The notes beneath the pieces were generated by a model. That model did not search any database, was not told the DNA's origin, and was given only the letters and a program-made list of their open reading frames with translations. From Paramecium pentaurelia (Eukaryota; Ciliophora; Oligohymenophorea; Peniculida; Parameciidae), in contig CAJJDO010000010.1 of the NCBI GenBank assembly GCA_905183005.1, forward strand, positions 731,865 to 795,864: 64,000 nucleotides of DNA, read 5' to 3'. How positions within the stretch are numbered: the first letter of the stretch is position 1; each line of letters opens with the position of its first letter. Shown in pieces: positions 47,865-58,000 of the stretch. Made by a program: the position numbers and the translations under genes.

Positions 47865-49853
47865 TCATTTTCCGAAATATGATAAGAATCCTTTTTTTTT
47901 TACTGTTTATTCATCTTCTTTAAGAGGACTTAAAGGAGCATTTTGAGAAATTATATTTTTTTTTTCTTTTTTTGTTATTTAAGTTTCAAGTTTCTTCAAT
48001 TTGGATTAAAAATACTCTTTTTCAGTCAATATTTAATTATATAATAAAGTGCTTTCTTATGCTTATTTTTCAGCTCTTTTAACTTCTGATTTTAAGAAAT
48101 TTATTTCTTCAGCCCAACTTAATTTTGCAGTAATAAAATGAGTTTCTAATTTATGTAGTGATTATTTTAATTATTCTTAATCTATTCTTAAATCTCTTTC
48201 TTAAGAATAATCAAGTTTTCCTTTTCTTAAATTCTATATTTCTAATAATTAAGCTTTTATTTCTTATTATAATACACCAACTAAATGTTCATAATTTTAT
48301 ATTTCTTCTGCTAATTATCTAAAGATAATAAAATTATATATTACTCATTTTCATGTTTTATAGAATGTAATTCTATTTTTAATTATTCTATTTCTTAATA
48401 TCTTCTTTTAGTATTCACACTTGTATTTGAGATTCTAGATGATGCAAACATATGTACTAAACCATTTTTAGACTGAGGAGTTTGTGGAATTTATTAATGG
48501 AAACTATCTTCACTCTATTAAGTATTATGAGCTTTTTCTATTGATACTTCTTCAGTTAATAATTCACTTAATAAATTTCCTCCCTATCCTTATTCTTCTT
48601 ATTATGAATGTTATCTTTCACTAGGTATATGTATCTTTTGCATTTATAATTATTCTTCATAATAAAATTTAGTTTCTTGCAATTATTATTCTAAATGATT
48701 AACTTATTATTCTAAATCATCAATTTATTATTAACAATTATTATTAAATTATCTAAGTTCATCCATATCTTAAATCTATTTTCTAATATTATTCTCCAAT
48801 TTAACATTTAATTTAACTTATTCATCTCTTTATTTTTAAAGTATAGTTCTCTCTCTCTATAAATTAGTATATTATTTAAATGCATCTTCAGATTTTCTAT
48901 CACTTTTTAATACTTATTATAATGCAGATGATAATTTCTTTTACATCTCTACATGTCTACCTTCATAAAAACTAACTTCCTTATACTTTTCATCTTTAAC
49001 TTATTATAATAGTTTCTCCTAACTAACTAATAATTTATCTTAATTTTTTATTTTCTCTTCATAAAGATTGATTTAATGAAGTAAATCTTATTCTACTGAT
49101 TTTGATTCATTTATTTAATGACTAATACTATCTAATACTCTTTCTGTAATTTCATGTTCTAATTTCATTAATCTTTCATCAAAATTCAATTAATCTTATT
49201 CTATTTTCTAGTTCAATTCTTATACTAATTATTTTAAATTTTATATTTTAATATCCTTTTCATCATCTACATCAGAACTATGTACTTAATCATGAAAAGT
49301 CTCTTAAATTTATGTTGAACATTCAAGTTGACTTTTTAGATCTTATATAACTTTTTCTTTTTCAACAATTAATGCAATTGCTGTTTCCTCCATTTTAACT
49401 AACTATTATTTTAATTCATCTATTTCTTCATTATCAGGCCTTCTTTTTAAATTTTAAATTTCTTTTTGCAATTTCAACTATAAATTTATTCACATAATAA
49501 ACTTCATTAGCTTTATATTCTAACAATTTATTTTCAGCTTCTGACAACTTTAATTCAAGTTAAGTAGCAAATGATTAAATTTCACTCTACCCTATTGAAC
49601 TAATTTATGTGGTTATTTCATTCTCTAATTCAATTGTTCTCTTCCTCTCTCTCTCAAGCTCATTCGTAAGCTTATCATTAATATTTAAAATACTTCTAAA
49701 ATCTGTTGTTTAAATTGAAATTCTTAAACCCTTAATTATTTTTAGAGAGACTCAATTTCCACTTTTTATGCTTAAATTTTGCTTACAAGCTAAAATAATT
49801 ATCATAATTATTACAAACATCTCTTCATCATCAGAATGATTATTGTTAGACAT
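47865..49853 (-). CDS. Long coiled-coil protein
   Basis: Five exons (introns 48319-48344, 49478-49502, 49671-49693, 49790-49814) total exactly 630 codons. Almost the whole 629-residue protein is charged, leucine-spaced helix, for example L-T-N-E-L-E-R-E-R-K-R-T-I-E-L-E, D-D-L-E-Q-Q-V-N-H-L-E-Q-Q-L and A-K-L-S-W-A-E-E-I-N-F-L-K. A Ser/Gln/Pro linker interrupts it at about residues 400-430 (Q-I-P-Q-T-P-Q-S-K-N-G). It ends basic and aromatic (G-F-L-S-Y-F-G-K). No motor or catalytic domain is present. Golgin-, CCDC- or basal-body-type scaffolds share this appearance. The model stops at TGA 47867-47865 after a ten-A run, so an indel there would change the tail. Confidence 0.8.
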
Positions 49854-50470
49854 AGGTATATATTTTTAATAAATTAAGATAAATTCTTTTTATTATTCTT
49901 ATTGTTTGATATATAGAAACTATTAAAAATAACTTTAAATTCTAATTCAATTTATATTTACTATAATAATTAACTATGGAGAAATTGTAAATCATGAGTT
50001 AATATTATTATCTATTGAGATAATCAAAATTTTATTATTTAATTTGATTAAGGATTACTTTTAAGAAAAAAGGAGAATTTTTCAATCTTTTTTAGCAATC
50101 AAATCAAAATAATAGTCCCTTTTAAATCTAATTATTTGAATTATAACCTATTATATAATATAAAATCAAATTAACTATTATATCTAATGTAATTAAATTT
50201 TCTATTGTTTACTATAATAAAATTAAAAGGAGTTTAATTCTCAAAAATATAAATATTATAAATTAATATTTATATGATAACATGATAGTATTTTATTTTT
50301 CAACAAATATCAATGAAAGTTATAATAAGAATCTAAAATGTATAAATATTATTAACAAAAATCAAGATTTACAATATTCAAACTCAAAATGTAGAAAAAT
50401 CATTATCTATGATAATCGATTAGCTTAATAATTTGAAAATTCAACATAAATATTTATTTAAGTTATTTAA
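49854..50470. other. Intergenic stretch with a long but probably non-coding open frame
   Basis: These 617 bp lie between two divergent genes. A plus-strand frame is open for over 130 codons (50050-50470) and leads directly into the splicing-factor ATG. It is Ile/Asn/Tyr/Lys-rich, without features, and the splicing factor starts normally at M-S-R-Q-I-Y-V-G. The openness is what AT richness predicts. The promoters of both genes should lie here. Confidence 0.45.
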
Positions 50471-51161
50471 ATGAGTCGACAAATATATGTTGGCAGATTG
50501 GGATAAAAAATAACAAGAGAAGATTTACAGAAAGAGTTCTAGAGATATGGAAAAATCAAGGATATTGATTTACGAAGCACACATGCCTTTATTGAGTTTG
50601 AAGGTCGTGATGATGCTAAGAAAGCAATATCATAAATGGATGGCAAACGAATTGGTGGTGATCGTATCACTGTTAAATCAAGAGGTAGGACGACTTTGAT
50701 AGATTGATGATAAGATAATCGACATTTAGGAGCAAATGGACCAACAGCCAGAGATGTGTGTTTCAATTGTGGACGTAAAGGTCATTGGGCGAATGATTGC
50801 AAAGAAGGTTGGTGATAAAGTAGAGTTTAGGCGATTTACGTGATACATGTTACAGATGTTATTAGAAGGGCCATTTAAGAAAGGATTGTCCAAAGTCAAG
50901 AACTCCAAGTGTTACAAGAAAGTAATTTATATATTCAAGATCTTTATTGAAGGTCAAGAAGAGATACTAAAAAGAGAAGATCAACATCTTCTTCTAAGTC
51001 TTCAGATTCATCATCGAGATCTAGAAGAAGAAGTAGAAACCAAAGGAAAACTCGTCATTAAAGAAGTGTGAGTCCTAAATCATCCAGTGAAAGTGCAAAT
51101 GTTTCTCATTCATCAAGAAGTTCAAGGTATTTTACTTAATTATAATAGCTAAAATGGTTGA
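50471..51161 (+). CDS. RSZ-type SR splicing factor (RRM plus two CCHC knuckles)
   Basis: Five exons with introns at 50685-50714, 50808-50830, 50922-50952 and 51127-51148 give 194 aa. Residues 1-75 form an RRM (RNP2 I-Y-V-G-R-L; RNP1 replaced by H-A-F-I-E-F). Two CCHC zinc knuckles follow: C-F-N-C-G-R-K-G-H-W-A-N-D-C and C-Y-R-C-Y-Q-K-G-H-L-R-K-D-C. The C-terminal 60 residues are an RS domain with S-S-S-R-S-R-R-R-S-R. This order matches plant RSZ/RS2Z proteins and, with one knuckle more, SRSF7. Such proteins act in splice-site choice and mRNA export. A splicing factor is notable in a genome whose introns are so short. The introns split codons at all four sites and all restore the frame. Confidence 0.9.
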
Positions 51162-51218
51162 TATATATATATTTAGTATATTTTACATCATATATATTAT
51201 AATAATAAATAATTCTAT

Positions 51219-51902
51219 ATGATAAAAACCTCAATTATCCATAAATCAAAAACCAATGTTGAAAAAGAATCTGAAAAACGAATTAAAGGTATTTTAAATC
51301 TAGAAGTTGTTGAAAAATTGTAAAGCCTCAATACAATACAGTCACGCAAATTTCCTAATTTAAAAAAAGAATTAAATACAGGATGCATCATTTATAATTT
51401 TCCAATAAGACCTTAAGATTATAGATACATCTATGACAACAAATAAATACCATCAAAACTTTAAACAATCTAATATGATAATGTAAGTTCATTTGATAAT
51501 GCAAAATTGTAACGGCAATCTTCTTTTGACAATAATAATCAATCACTTAATGATAACTCCAAACCACTTAAATCTAGGATTAAGAGATTCTCAATTAATC
51601 AATCAATATCCCAAATATAAAAATAGATCTTATTGTTAAATAATAAAAATAATAGATTCCTATAAACTAGCTTAAGATAAGAGAATCAAATAGCATAATT
51701 ACCTCCATTCTATTTAAGAAAGAAAGGTAAAATTTAATTTATTATAGCAAGTTAAAGTATGAGTAAAAACTAATCACAAAATATTGAAATTAAGTAGCCT
51801 GAACCAAGTAGAAGAGGCAAATCTGTCTCTCATATTATCTCATATGCATCTAGACCTTAAACTGGTTTACCAAGTAAAGAAAATAGATATTTGATCGAAT
51901 GA
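51219..51902 (+). CDS. Unknown 220-aa basic protein
   Basis: Two exons, with a 21-nt intron at 51727-51747, give 220 aa. The protein is basic and Ser/Asn/Gln-rich. The N terminus reads M-I-K-T-S-I-I-H-K-S-K-T-N-V, there is a proline-aromatic patch (I-I-Y-N-F-P-I-R-P-Q-D-Y), and the tail reads S-R-R-G-K-S-V-S-H-I-I-S-Y-A-S-R. No membrane or enzymatic motif is seen. The tail has short Ser-Arg segments that could be phosphorylated, as in the neighbouring SR protein, but this is speculation. The second exon has the same frame with or without the intron, so the intron is likely but not proven. Confidence 0.65.
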
Positions 51903-52476
51903 AATTTTTTAACAAAATATTTATATATAAATGTAATATAATTTATTTTTTTATTGTAAACCTAATTAAATATCATTAATAATATATAATACTATTAATA
52001 ATCATTATAAAATCTCAACAATCTCTTTAAATCATAAATTTAAAATAATTGATTAATATATAAATAATTTATCAATTCTATGAAATATTGAGTTACAAAG
52101 AATAATCTGAAATTTAATAAATTACAACTTTTTTGATGCAAATAAATCATCCAAATCTTCTCTTCAAAATTCTATTCTTTAAAATATTAAAAAGGGCCAT
52201 AAATAATGTTGTTTTTGAAATTCATACTTTATCGACTGTCTCTAATAAAATCGTAAAAATGTAAAATATGCTATTTAGTTAAAATAAAAAATGGACTAAA
52301 ACAACATAAAAGGGTATAGCAGTAAGACTTTAGTAAATCAAAAATTTTGATGTTGTCAGTTTATAAAAAGATAATAATAATATTAAAATCATTTAATAAT
52401 ATAATTATAAAACATAGAAACCACAATACACAATACCAATAATGATTACTAAACTTTAATAAATAAATTTGTAATT
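51903..52476. other. 574 bp without a secure gene; one candidate ORF
   Basis: A plus-strand ORF at 52136-52480 (114 codons) starts M-Q-I-N-H-P-N-L-L-F-K-I and is basic (K-K-W-T-K-T-T-Q-K-G-I-A-V-R). Parts are less AT-rich than their surroundings, so it may be a small gene, perhaps of a ribosomal or mitochondrial protein. It overlaps the next start codon by four bases. The opposite strand is also open in part. Nothing decisive was found. Confidence 0.35.
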
Positions 52477-53258
52477 ATGAAAAAACTAATTACTTTAGTG
52501 TTTATTATAGAAGTGATCTAAGGGTCAGAACAGTGTTAATGTTCCAATTTTACACAACCTTAATATTGTTCATCCTTTTAAGGATGTAATTGGAATGGAA
52601 AAAATTGTTATCAACCTAATTGCACAGAGACAACAATTTAATGGAAATGTATAACTCCTTAATGTGCTTGGTATTTGGATGCATGTCATAATGGATAATA
52701 GTGCAATTATTATACAGATAAATAAATTTGTAATCAAATATTTGGATGTATTGCAAATGATGGTTATTGTCTTCCCTATGAAGATTGTAATTATACAACT
52801 TAAAATAAATGTAATGGAATTACTCCAACAGGAATATAATGCTTTTGGAATTCATAAACTTAGAGTTGCCTTAAATTTGAAACATGTAATAAATTATCTT
52901 TGGATAATAATGATTGCAATTCTATACCCTATTGCATTTAAAAAAAGAAATAATGTGAGAGTTTTAGTAACTTAAAATGTTCTGATATGGAAAGTGTATT
53001 TTCTATCATCATTAATAGTAATATGAATGTAGCAGAATGGCTTCTTATGAATGTTCATGGTAAAATGGAAACTGTTTATATGTTGCTTGTTCTACTTATA
53101 CGACTCCATCATCATGTAATGCTAATTCTTGCATTTGGAATGGATCATCTTGTTTATATTGTCCAGTAATCATTTAAATATATAAAATATAGGTTGATAA
53201 TTCTTAGACAAGTTTATTAATCGTTTTCAATCTCCTTATTTCAGTAATGTTATTTTGA
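52477..53258 (+). CDS. Small cysteine-rich surface-antigen-like protein, probably GPI-anchored
   Basis: Two exons with a 23-nt intron at 52996-53018 give 252 aa. A signal peptide (M-K-K-L-I-T-L-V-F-I-I-E-V-I) starts it. The body is built of Cys-rich units with the pattern C-x-W-x-x-x-x-C, such as C-N-W-N-G-K-N-C, C-F-W-N-S-Q-T-Q-S-C, C-S-W-Q-N-G-N-C and C-I-W-N-G-S-S-C. This is the hallmark of Paramecium surface antigens (immobilization antigens) and related minor surface proteins. The hydrophobic C terminus (S-L-L-I-V-F-N-L-L-I-S-V-M-L-F) fits a GPI-attachment signal. At a tenth the size of a classical immobilization antigen it may be a short family member. About 20 cysteines are visible. 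Confidence 0.8.
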
Positions 53259-53570
53259 AATATCAGATATACATAATTTATAAATTTTCATTGTATTTTC
53301 TAGATTAACATCTTTTATATTACAATTTAAGATATATTTATTAAAATTTTGAAATTAAAGTTAGTTATATATTTAGTTTAAGTTTAACATTAGTATTTAT
53401 TTAAAAAAAGTTACCCTTTCTTGTTTAATCCTCATATATTTTTATTATTAAGTATTTTTTATTAAAATAGAGATAAGGTATTATCTTATTTAAGGATTTC
53501 TAATAATAATAGAAAATGAATCTTGATTTATTTGTATTTTCTTTTTTGATTATAATTTAATATTAAAAAC
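53259..53570. other. Intergenic, nothing recognised
   Basis: These 312 bp of AT-rich DNA lie between two converging genes. They hold both 3' flanks. No ORF or structured element was recognised. Confidence 0.5.
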
Positions 53571-54590
53571 TCATAACTCATTTTTTTTTGACAATTAAGC
53601 AGCAGCTGATGCCAATTTATCAGCTATTTCATTTTAATTTCTTGAGATATGAGTATATCTAACCATCTTAAATAATTAAGCATAATCAAATATTGCTACT
53701 CTAATGTCTTCTAAATGTTACTGCTTAAAATTTATCTTATTATTCATTCCATCAATTATAAGCTAATAATTAATGATCTCAATACTTTACTATCCCCAAA
53801 ACATTCTAAATAATTAATTCCTAAATTCAAAGTATATCTTATTCCAAAAAACAATGCCAAAAATTCAGCTACATTATTTGTTTATTTTGATAAAGGTTAT
53901 GTAATTTCTTTAATTAATTTCATTTTATCAAATAATGCTATTCCAGCACCTGCAGGACCAGGATTAGATTTACTTGCACCATCAAAATAAATTGTGTATA
54001 GTTTTTCAGGTTAAATTGGAATAATTTCTAAAGTCTTTGGATAATAAAATAATAGATTTGCAAATTATTAATCTAATTACTCTAATTTTAATAATCTTTA
54101 TCTACTAATAGATGTCTTCTTCATTTTATCTTCAATCTCATCCAAAATGCCATAACAATCTTTTTAGTTAATATCATCAATTTAAAACTAGTTATTTACT
54201 TTATTCTCCTATTTGTAGTTGAATTAACTATTTTATATTTTTGTATTTTCTACATTATTAGTCTTTTCGAAAACATTTTATTATTATTATTAAACACTAA
54301 TTTCTCTAATTAATCCATCTTTTTCACTAAACAATTATTTATATATAATACTTTCTTTCTTTTATTAATCTGATATCAGAAATCATCATTTATTACAATT
54401 ATTCAACTTGCTTCAATTCTAATAATTATTAAGCTTAATTTGCAAATTATTGTGCTTTTTCGAATTCTTTAAAATATATTAATTTATAGCCATCTGGTTT
54501 TTCTAATTTTTTTATAGCATATCTTTCTAATTAAAATACTCTAGGTTTCAAAGAATAATCTAAGAAGACAATTGCTGTTTTTAATTTCAT
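53571..54590 (-). CDS. Ribonuclease HI with N-terminal extension
   Basis: Three exons (introns 53763-53785, 23 nt, and 54327-54351, 25 nt) give 323 aa. The C-terminal 140 residues are an RNase HI domain with the full catalytic set: Asp in Y-F-D-G-A-S, Glu in N-N-V-A-E-F-L-A-L, Asp in F-G-D-S-K, and Asp in N-E-I-A-D-K-L-A-S. The strand and helix order is normal. The N-terminal 85 residues (A-I-K-K-L-E-K-P-D-G-Y-K) resemble the hybrid-binding domain of eukaryotic RNase H1 in position; a Gln-rich linker of about 100 residues joins the two. RNase H1 degrades the RNA strand of RNA:DNA hybrids in nucleus and mitochondria. The end runs nine residues past the last helix to S-K-K-N-E-L. Confidence 0.92.
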
Positions 54591-54770
54591 TTAAAATATA
54601 ATATAATTACAATTTAAATCTAAAAAATTTAGAGAAATAAACAATTCTAAGAATTATTTCTTAAAAAAATGCTATCTAAATATAGATATAATAATTGACT
54701 TAATTCTTATTTAATATATGGAAAATGATCTTTAATATAAATATCAAATGTTTTATTGATCTCATCTTCC

Positions 54771-56180
54771 TCAATTATCTCATTAATTAAATTAAATATA
54801 TACCTTCTTCTTATTGATATCCATCTTCTTCTCCTTCTCTTTCTTCTCTATCTTCTCCCTCTCCTTCTCCTTCTTCTTCTAATTAATTAGGGTCAATTCC
54901 AAATAAATGTAGATTTTACTAAATTAGATATCAAAATACACTGAAAATTTCTCTAAATTAATCATTTTCATTTGCTAATTTTTCATTTTCTTCCATAATA
55001 ACTTATTTTTCATCTAACATGTGTTAATATAATTATTTAAAATTTTCAATTAGTTCTTCTAATTTCTTAATTTCTTAATCTTTCTATTCTATTTCTTATA
55101 AAATATCTTCTTTATTTATATTTTAATCTTCTTTTTGATTTCCTTCTCCATTTTATAATTAAGTCTAAAATTATTCAATTAATTAATCTTTCATATTTAT
55201 ATCATTTGCCATTTCTTCCATTTTGGCTTATATATCTTCCAAATTATAATTCTAAAATTCTTAAGCAATTTCATCAATTTACTATTATTTTTCCAGAATC
55301 ACTTATTCTAATTCTTACATTTATTTTTCATATTATTTTTTTTATTAATCTAATTTTTTTTATGTTTATGCTTCTGCATTTTTTAATTAATCTTTGAGTT
55401 TTTTAACATCAGCTGTAAGACTTTATGTTTTTTTCTTTTCTTCTTCACCTTCTTTTTTTAAATCATTCAACTTTTTTTCCAAATCTTGTTATGATTATTT
55501 TCTTTATAAATAATTATAATATAAATTTACATTTTTTTTTCAACCTCTTTATTCACTTAATTTAAATAATCTTAAGTTTATTTTAACTCTTTTTATAATT
55601 GTTAACTCTATTCTTTTTCTTCTTTTAATTAATTAATGAGTTATTAATTTTTTTAATCCTAAAATCTAAATTAAAATGAAATACTGAATTTTTTTAAGAA
55701 TTATTTTAATATTCTTCATCTTTGGATTCATTTTTTATTATATTATTTTATCTTTGATTAGAAAAGTTAATTTCTTTTTGTGGTTATTGTTGTGACACTT
55801 TAACAATATTTTGAATTGGCTTCTAAACATATTAAGGAAGTTCTTATTTAATTGAAATAGGAACTTTAGATTATACTTGTTATTGTTAAAGCTATTATTT
55901 TTTTGATTAAATTTATTAATCATTTTTATTGCCTAGATTAATGGCACTTGAATTTTGTGGAGCTTTTGAATACATTTCTATTTTTAATGAGATTTCATTA
56001 CTCACCTTAGTAAGGAATGATTTCTTTTTTATGCTATTGATCAATTGGCGCTTATTTATTATGGACTATTAAATCACAATTGTAACATAATCTGATCGTT
56101 TATCCTTATTTACATTATTGACATTTGATTGTTGCAGGTCTCTAATTACATTTTATACATTTAACAAAGAGTGTACTCAT
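54771..56180 (-). CDS. B-box zinc-finger coiled-coil protein
   Basis: Six exons with introns at 54779-54803, 54919-54939, 55502-55530, 55659-55684 and 55978-56005 give 426 aa. Exon 1 encodes a zinc-binding B-box-like module: C-I-K-C, C-Q-Q-C, C-Y-N-C-D, then H-N-K and Q-Q-H-K. A Gln-rich region and a long coiled coil follow (residues of about 130-350: L-K-K-E-G-E-E-E-K-K-K-T-Q-S-L). It ends with a run of Glu/Gly (E-E-G-E-G-E-G-E-D) and E-E-D-N. There is no RING upstream of the B-box. TRIM-like architecture without RING is common in ciliates; microtubule association is possible. The gene was extended 205 bp upstream of the ATG at 55975 because the B-box exon joins it in frame over a 28-nt intron. 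Confidence 0.78.
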
Positions 56181-56208
56181 TAAATTTGAATTAATAAAAA
56201 TAATAATA
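56181..56208. promoter_or_regulatory. 28-bp head-to-head intergenic promoter region
   Basis: Only 28 bp separate the start codons of the minus-strand B-box gene and the plus-strand membrane-protein gene. The sequence is almost pure A and T. It must contain both leaders and transcription start sites. No further element can be named. Confidence 0.5.
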
Positions 56209-57963
56209 ATGATATTTTTTATCTTATAAACAGTTTTAGCAAAAGAACTTACTAATCTTACAACTCATTTTCTATTCAATAAAATATCTGAATCAGAATA
56301 AATCAATATAGTTGTAACAGAGTAATTAAATATCAGAGACTATCCTTAAGCAAAGTATGTGATTGATGCTAAATTGGAATCAAAATAAAAAGGAAGTGTT
56401 TGTTTTGTTAAATAAGGATCAATATAATTTGGTGATTATTCAATCTATAGTTAAAAAATATTTGAATTACCTAATTTGCAAACAAATGATCCAGAATTAT
56501 TACTAAATATACCTGTTTTGTTGAATATGGTACACATTAAAAAAGCTATTGCAATTGTGACAAGCAATAATCAAATTTTACTTTATAGAGTTAATAAAAA
56601 CTCATCAAACATTATTGGACATGAAATTTAATTAGAAGCAAACTATTCTTTTCAACATTTACGTTAAGAGGCAAAAATAATTGAACCTCCATAAATGATA
56701 TATACTGATTAAACATAATACATTTATTTAATTTATAGAAATTAAATAATAGGAGGAAAAGTGAATTATGATAATTTAAGTTCATTTGTTTTAAGGAATA
56801 TAACAAATTAAGGATTTGAAAATGATAACAATTATTTAGGTTAAGTTAAAGTATTTGGTTGGCATATTTTTGTTCCAATTGGAGTAGATGGATTAGACAT
56901 TTATTAATATGAAGAAAATGGAGAATTAACTTTAATTGGTAATATGAATTCAACTACTTTTTATAATTAAATAAATAATATTAAGATAGTTGATGTAGTA
57001 TTTGGAGGATTTGAAAATTAAAAATATATGTATGTCCTTGATTAATTAAGTGGAATCACAAGATTTATTGTTTCATCTAATTCTTCTGGATTTACAGCTT
57101 AATTAGATTCAGATTTAGGTTTTATTTAAATATCTCATGGAACTACTTTAGCAGAACATAATAATAGTTATATCTTAATATTATAAGAAAGAGGAGTTAT
57201 TAATACTTTAGTTGAAATAGGACTCTATTAAAATGATTGGTTTAAAGTAAAAGTTCATTATTTAACTGGTAAATATTCAGAAATAGATATCTTACCTGAA
57301 TTCACTATTTTAAGAGGAAAAGATGAACACAGAATAATAAGAACAGGTATTTATGAAAAATTTGAACCATCCTTTGTATTCACATAAAAAGATAATGTAA
57401 ATTAAGAGAAATAGAATTCCTTTTATGAAGAATATGTTTTTATACCAAGTCTAATTACAATGGATTTCTATGATGTTGATAAAGGAGCACTTAATATTAC
57501 TAACAATTTTAATTATAATATTACAAATTCATTCTTAATAGGCATTACTTCTTAATCTATTATATATATGCCATATATCATTGAAAATCCTTACATTAGA
57601 TGTAATCCAAGAACTAATAGATCTATAGGAAGAAGCTTTGATTATAAATTAAATATAAATGCAACTCATTGTCCATAAAAAGAAAAACTAATAGGTATTC
57701 CTCCATAATTAATCTTATGCCAATATGTAGATGAATTCAATCTAAAAATAACTAATGGAGATGGTATCATATATGATACTGAAACTTTGGCTTCTATCAT
57801 GATGGGATTCATAGTTTTATTAATTATGTTATCTATTTTATTAGCTTACTTATATTCAAGATATAAAATAAAGAAAACTGCCTTATAAAATGATATATAA
57901 GGATTTGGAGAAAGTGTTAATAGAGAAGGATATGATATGGATCAATAGTATTCATAATAATGA
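56209..57963 (+). CDS. Type I membrane protein with large ectodomain
   Basis: A single-exon frame of 584 aa. The N terminus, M-I-F-F-I-L-Q-T-V-L-A-K-E-L, is a short, plausible signal peptide. The next 520 residues form an extracellular or lumenal region rich in beta-strand-like segments and N-glycosylation sequons (N-x-S/T, about ten). A transmembrane helix lies near residues 535-560 (M-M-G-F-I-V-L-L-I-M-L-S-I-L-L-A-Y), followed by a short cytosolic tail with basic residues and Q-Y-S-Q-Q. Beta-propeller-like periodicity is suggested by repeated I-I-D-V-V-F-G-G-F type strands, but no family is recognised. No intron is present, unlike most genes here. Confidence 0.82.
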
Positions 57964-58000
57964 TATAGAACTTATTTTATTTTAATACATATTTTATTTA

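Noticed and set aside
50050..50470. Long open frame in phase with the splicing factor ATG
   Set aside because: Low-complexity Ile/Asn/Lys content, no motif, and the splicing factor starts at its normal M-S-R-Q-I-Y-V-G; a chance opening.
53571..54590. Retroelement origin for the RNase H domain
   Set aside because: No reverse transcriptase, integrase or repeats flank it, the layout is that of host RNase H1, and two 23-25 nt introns are present.
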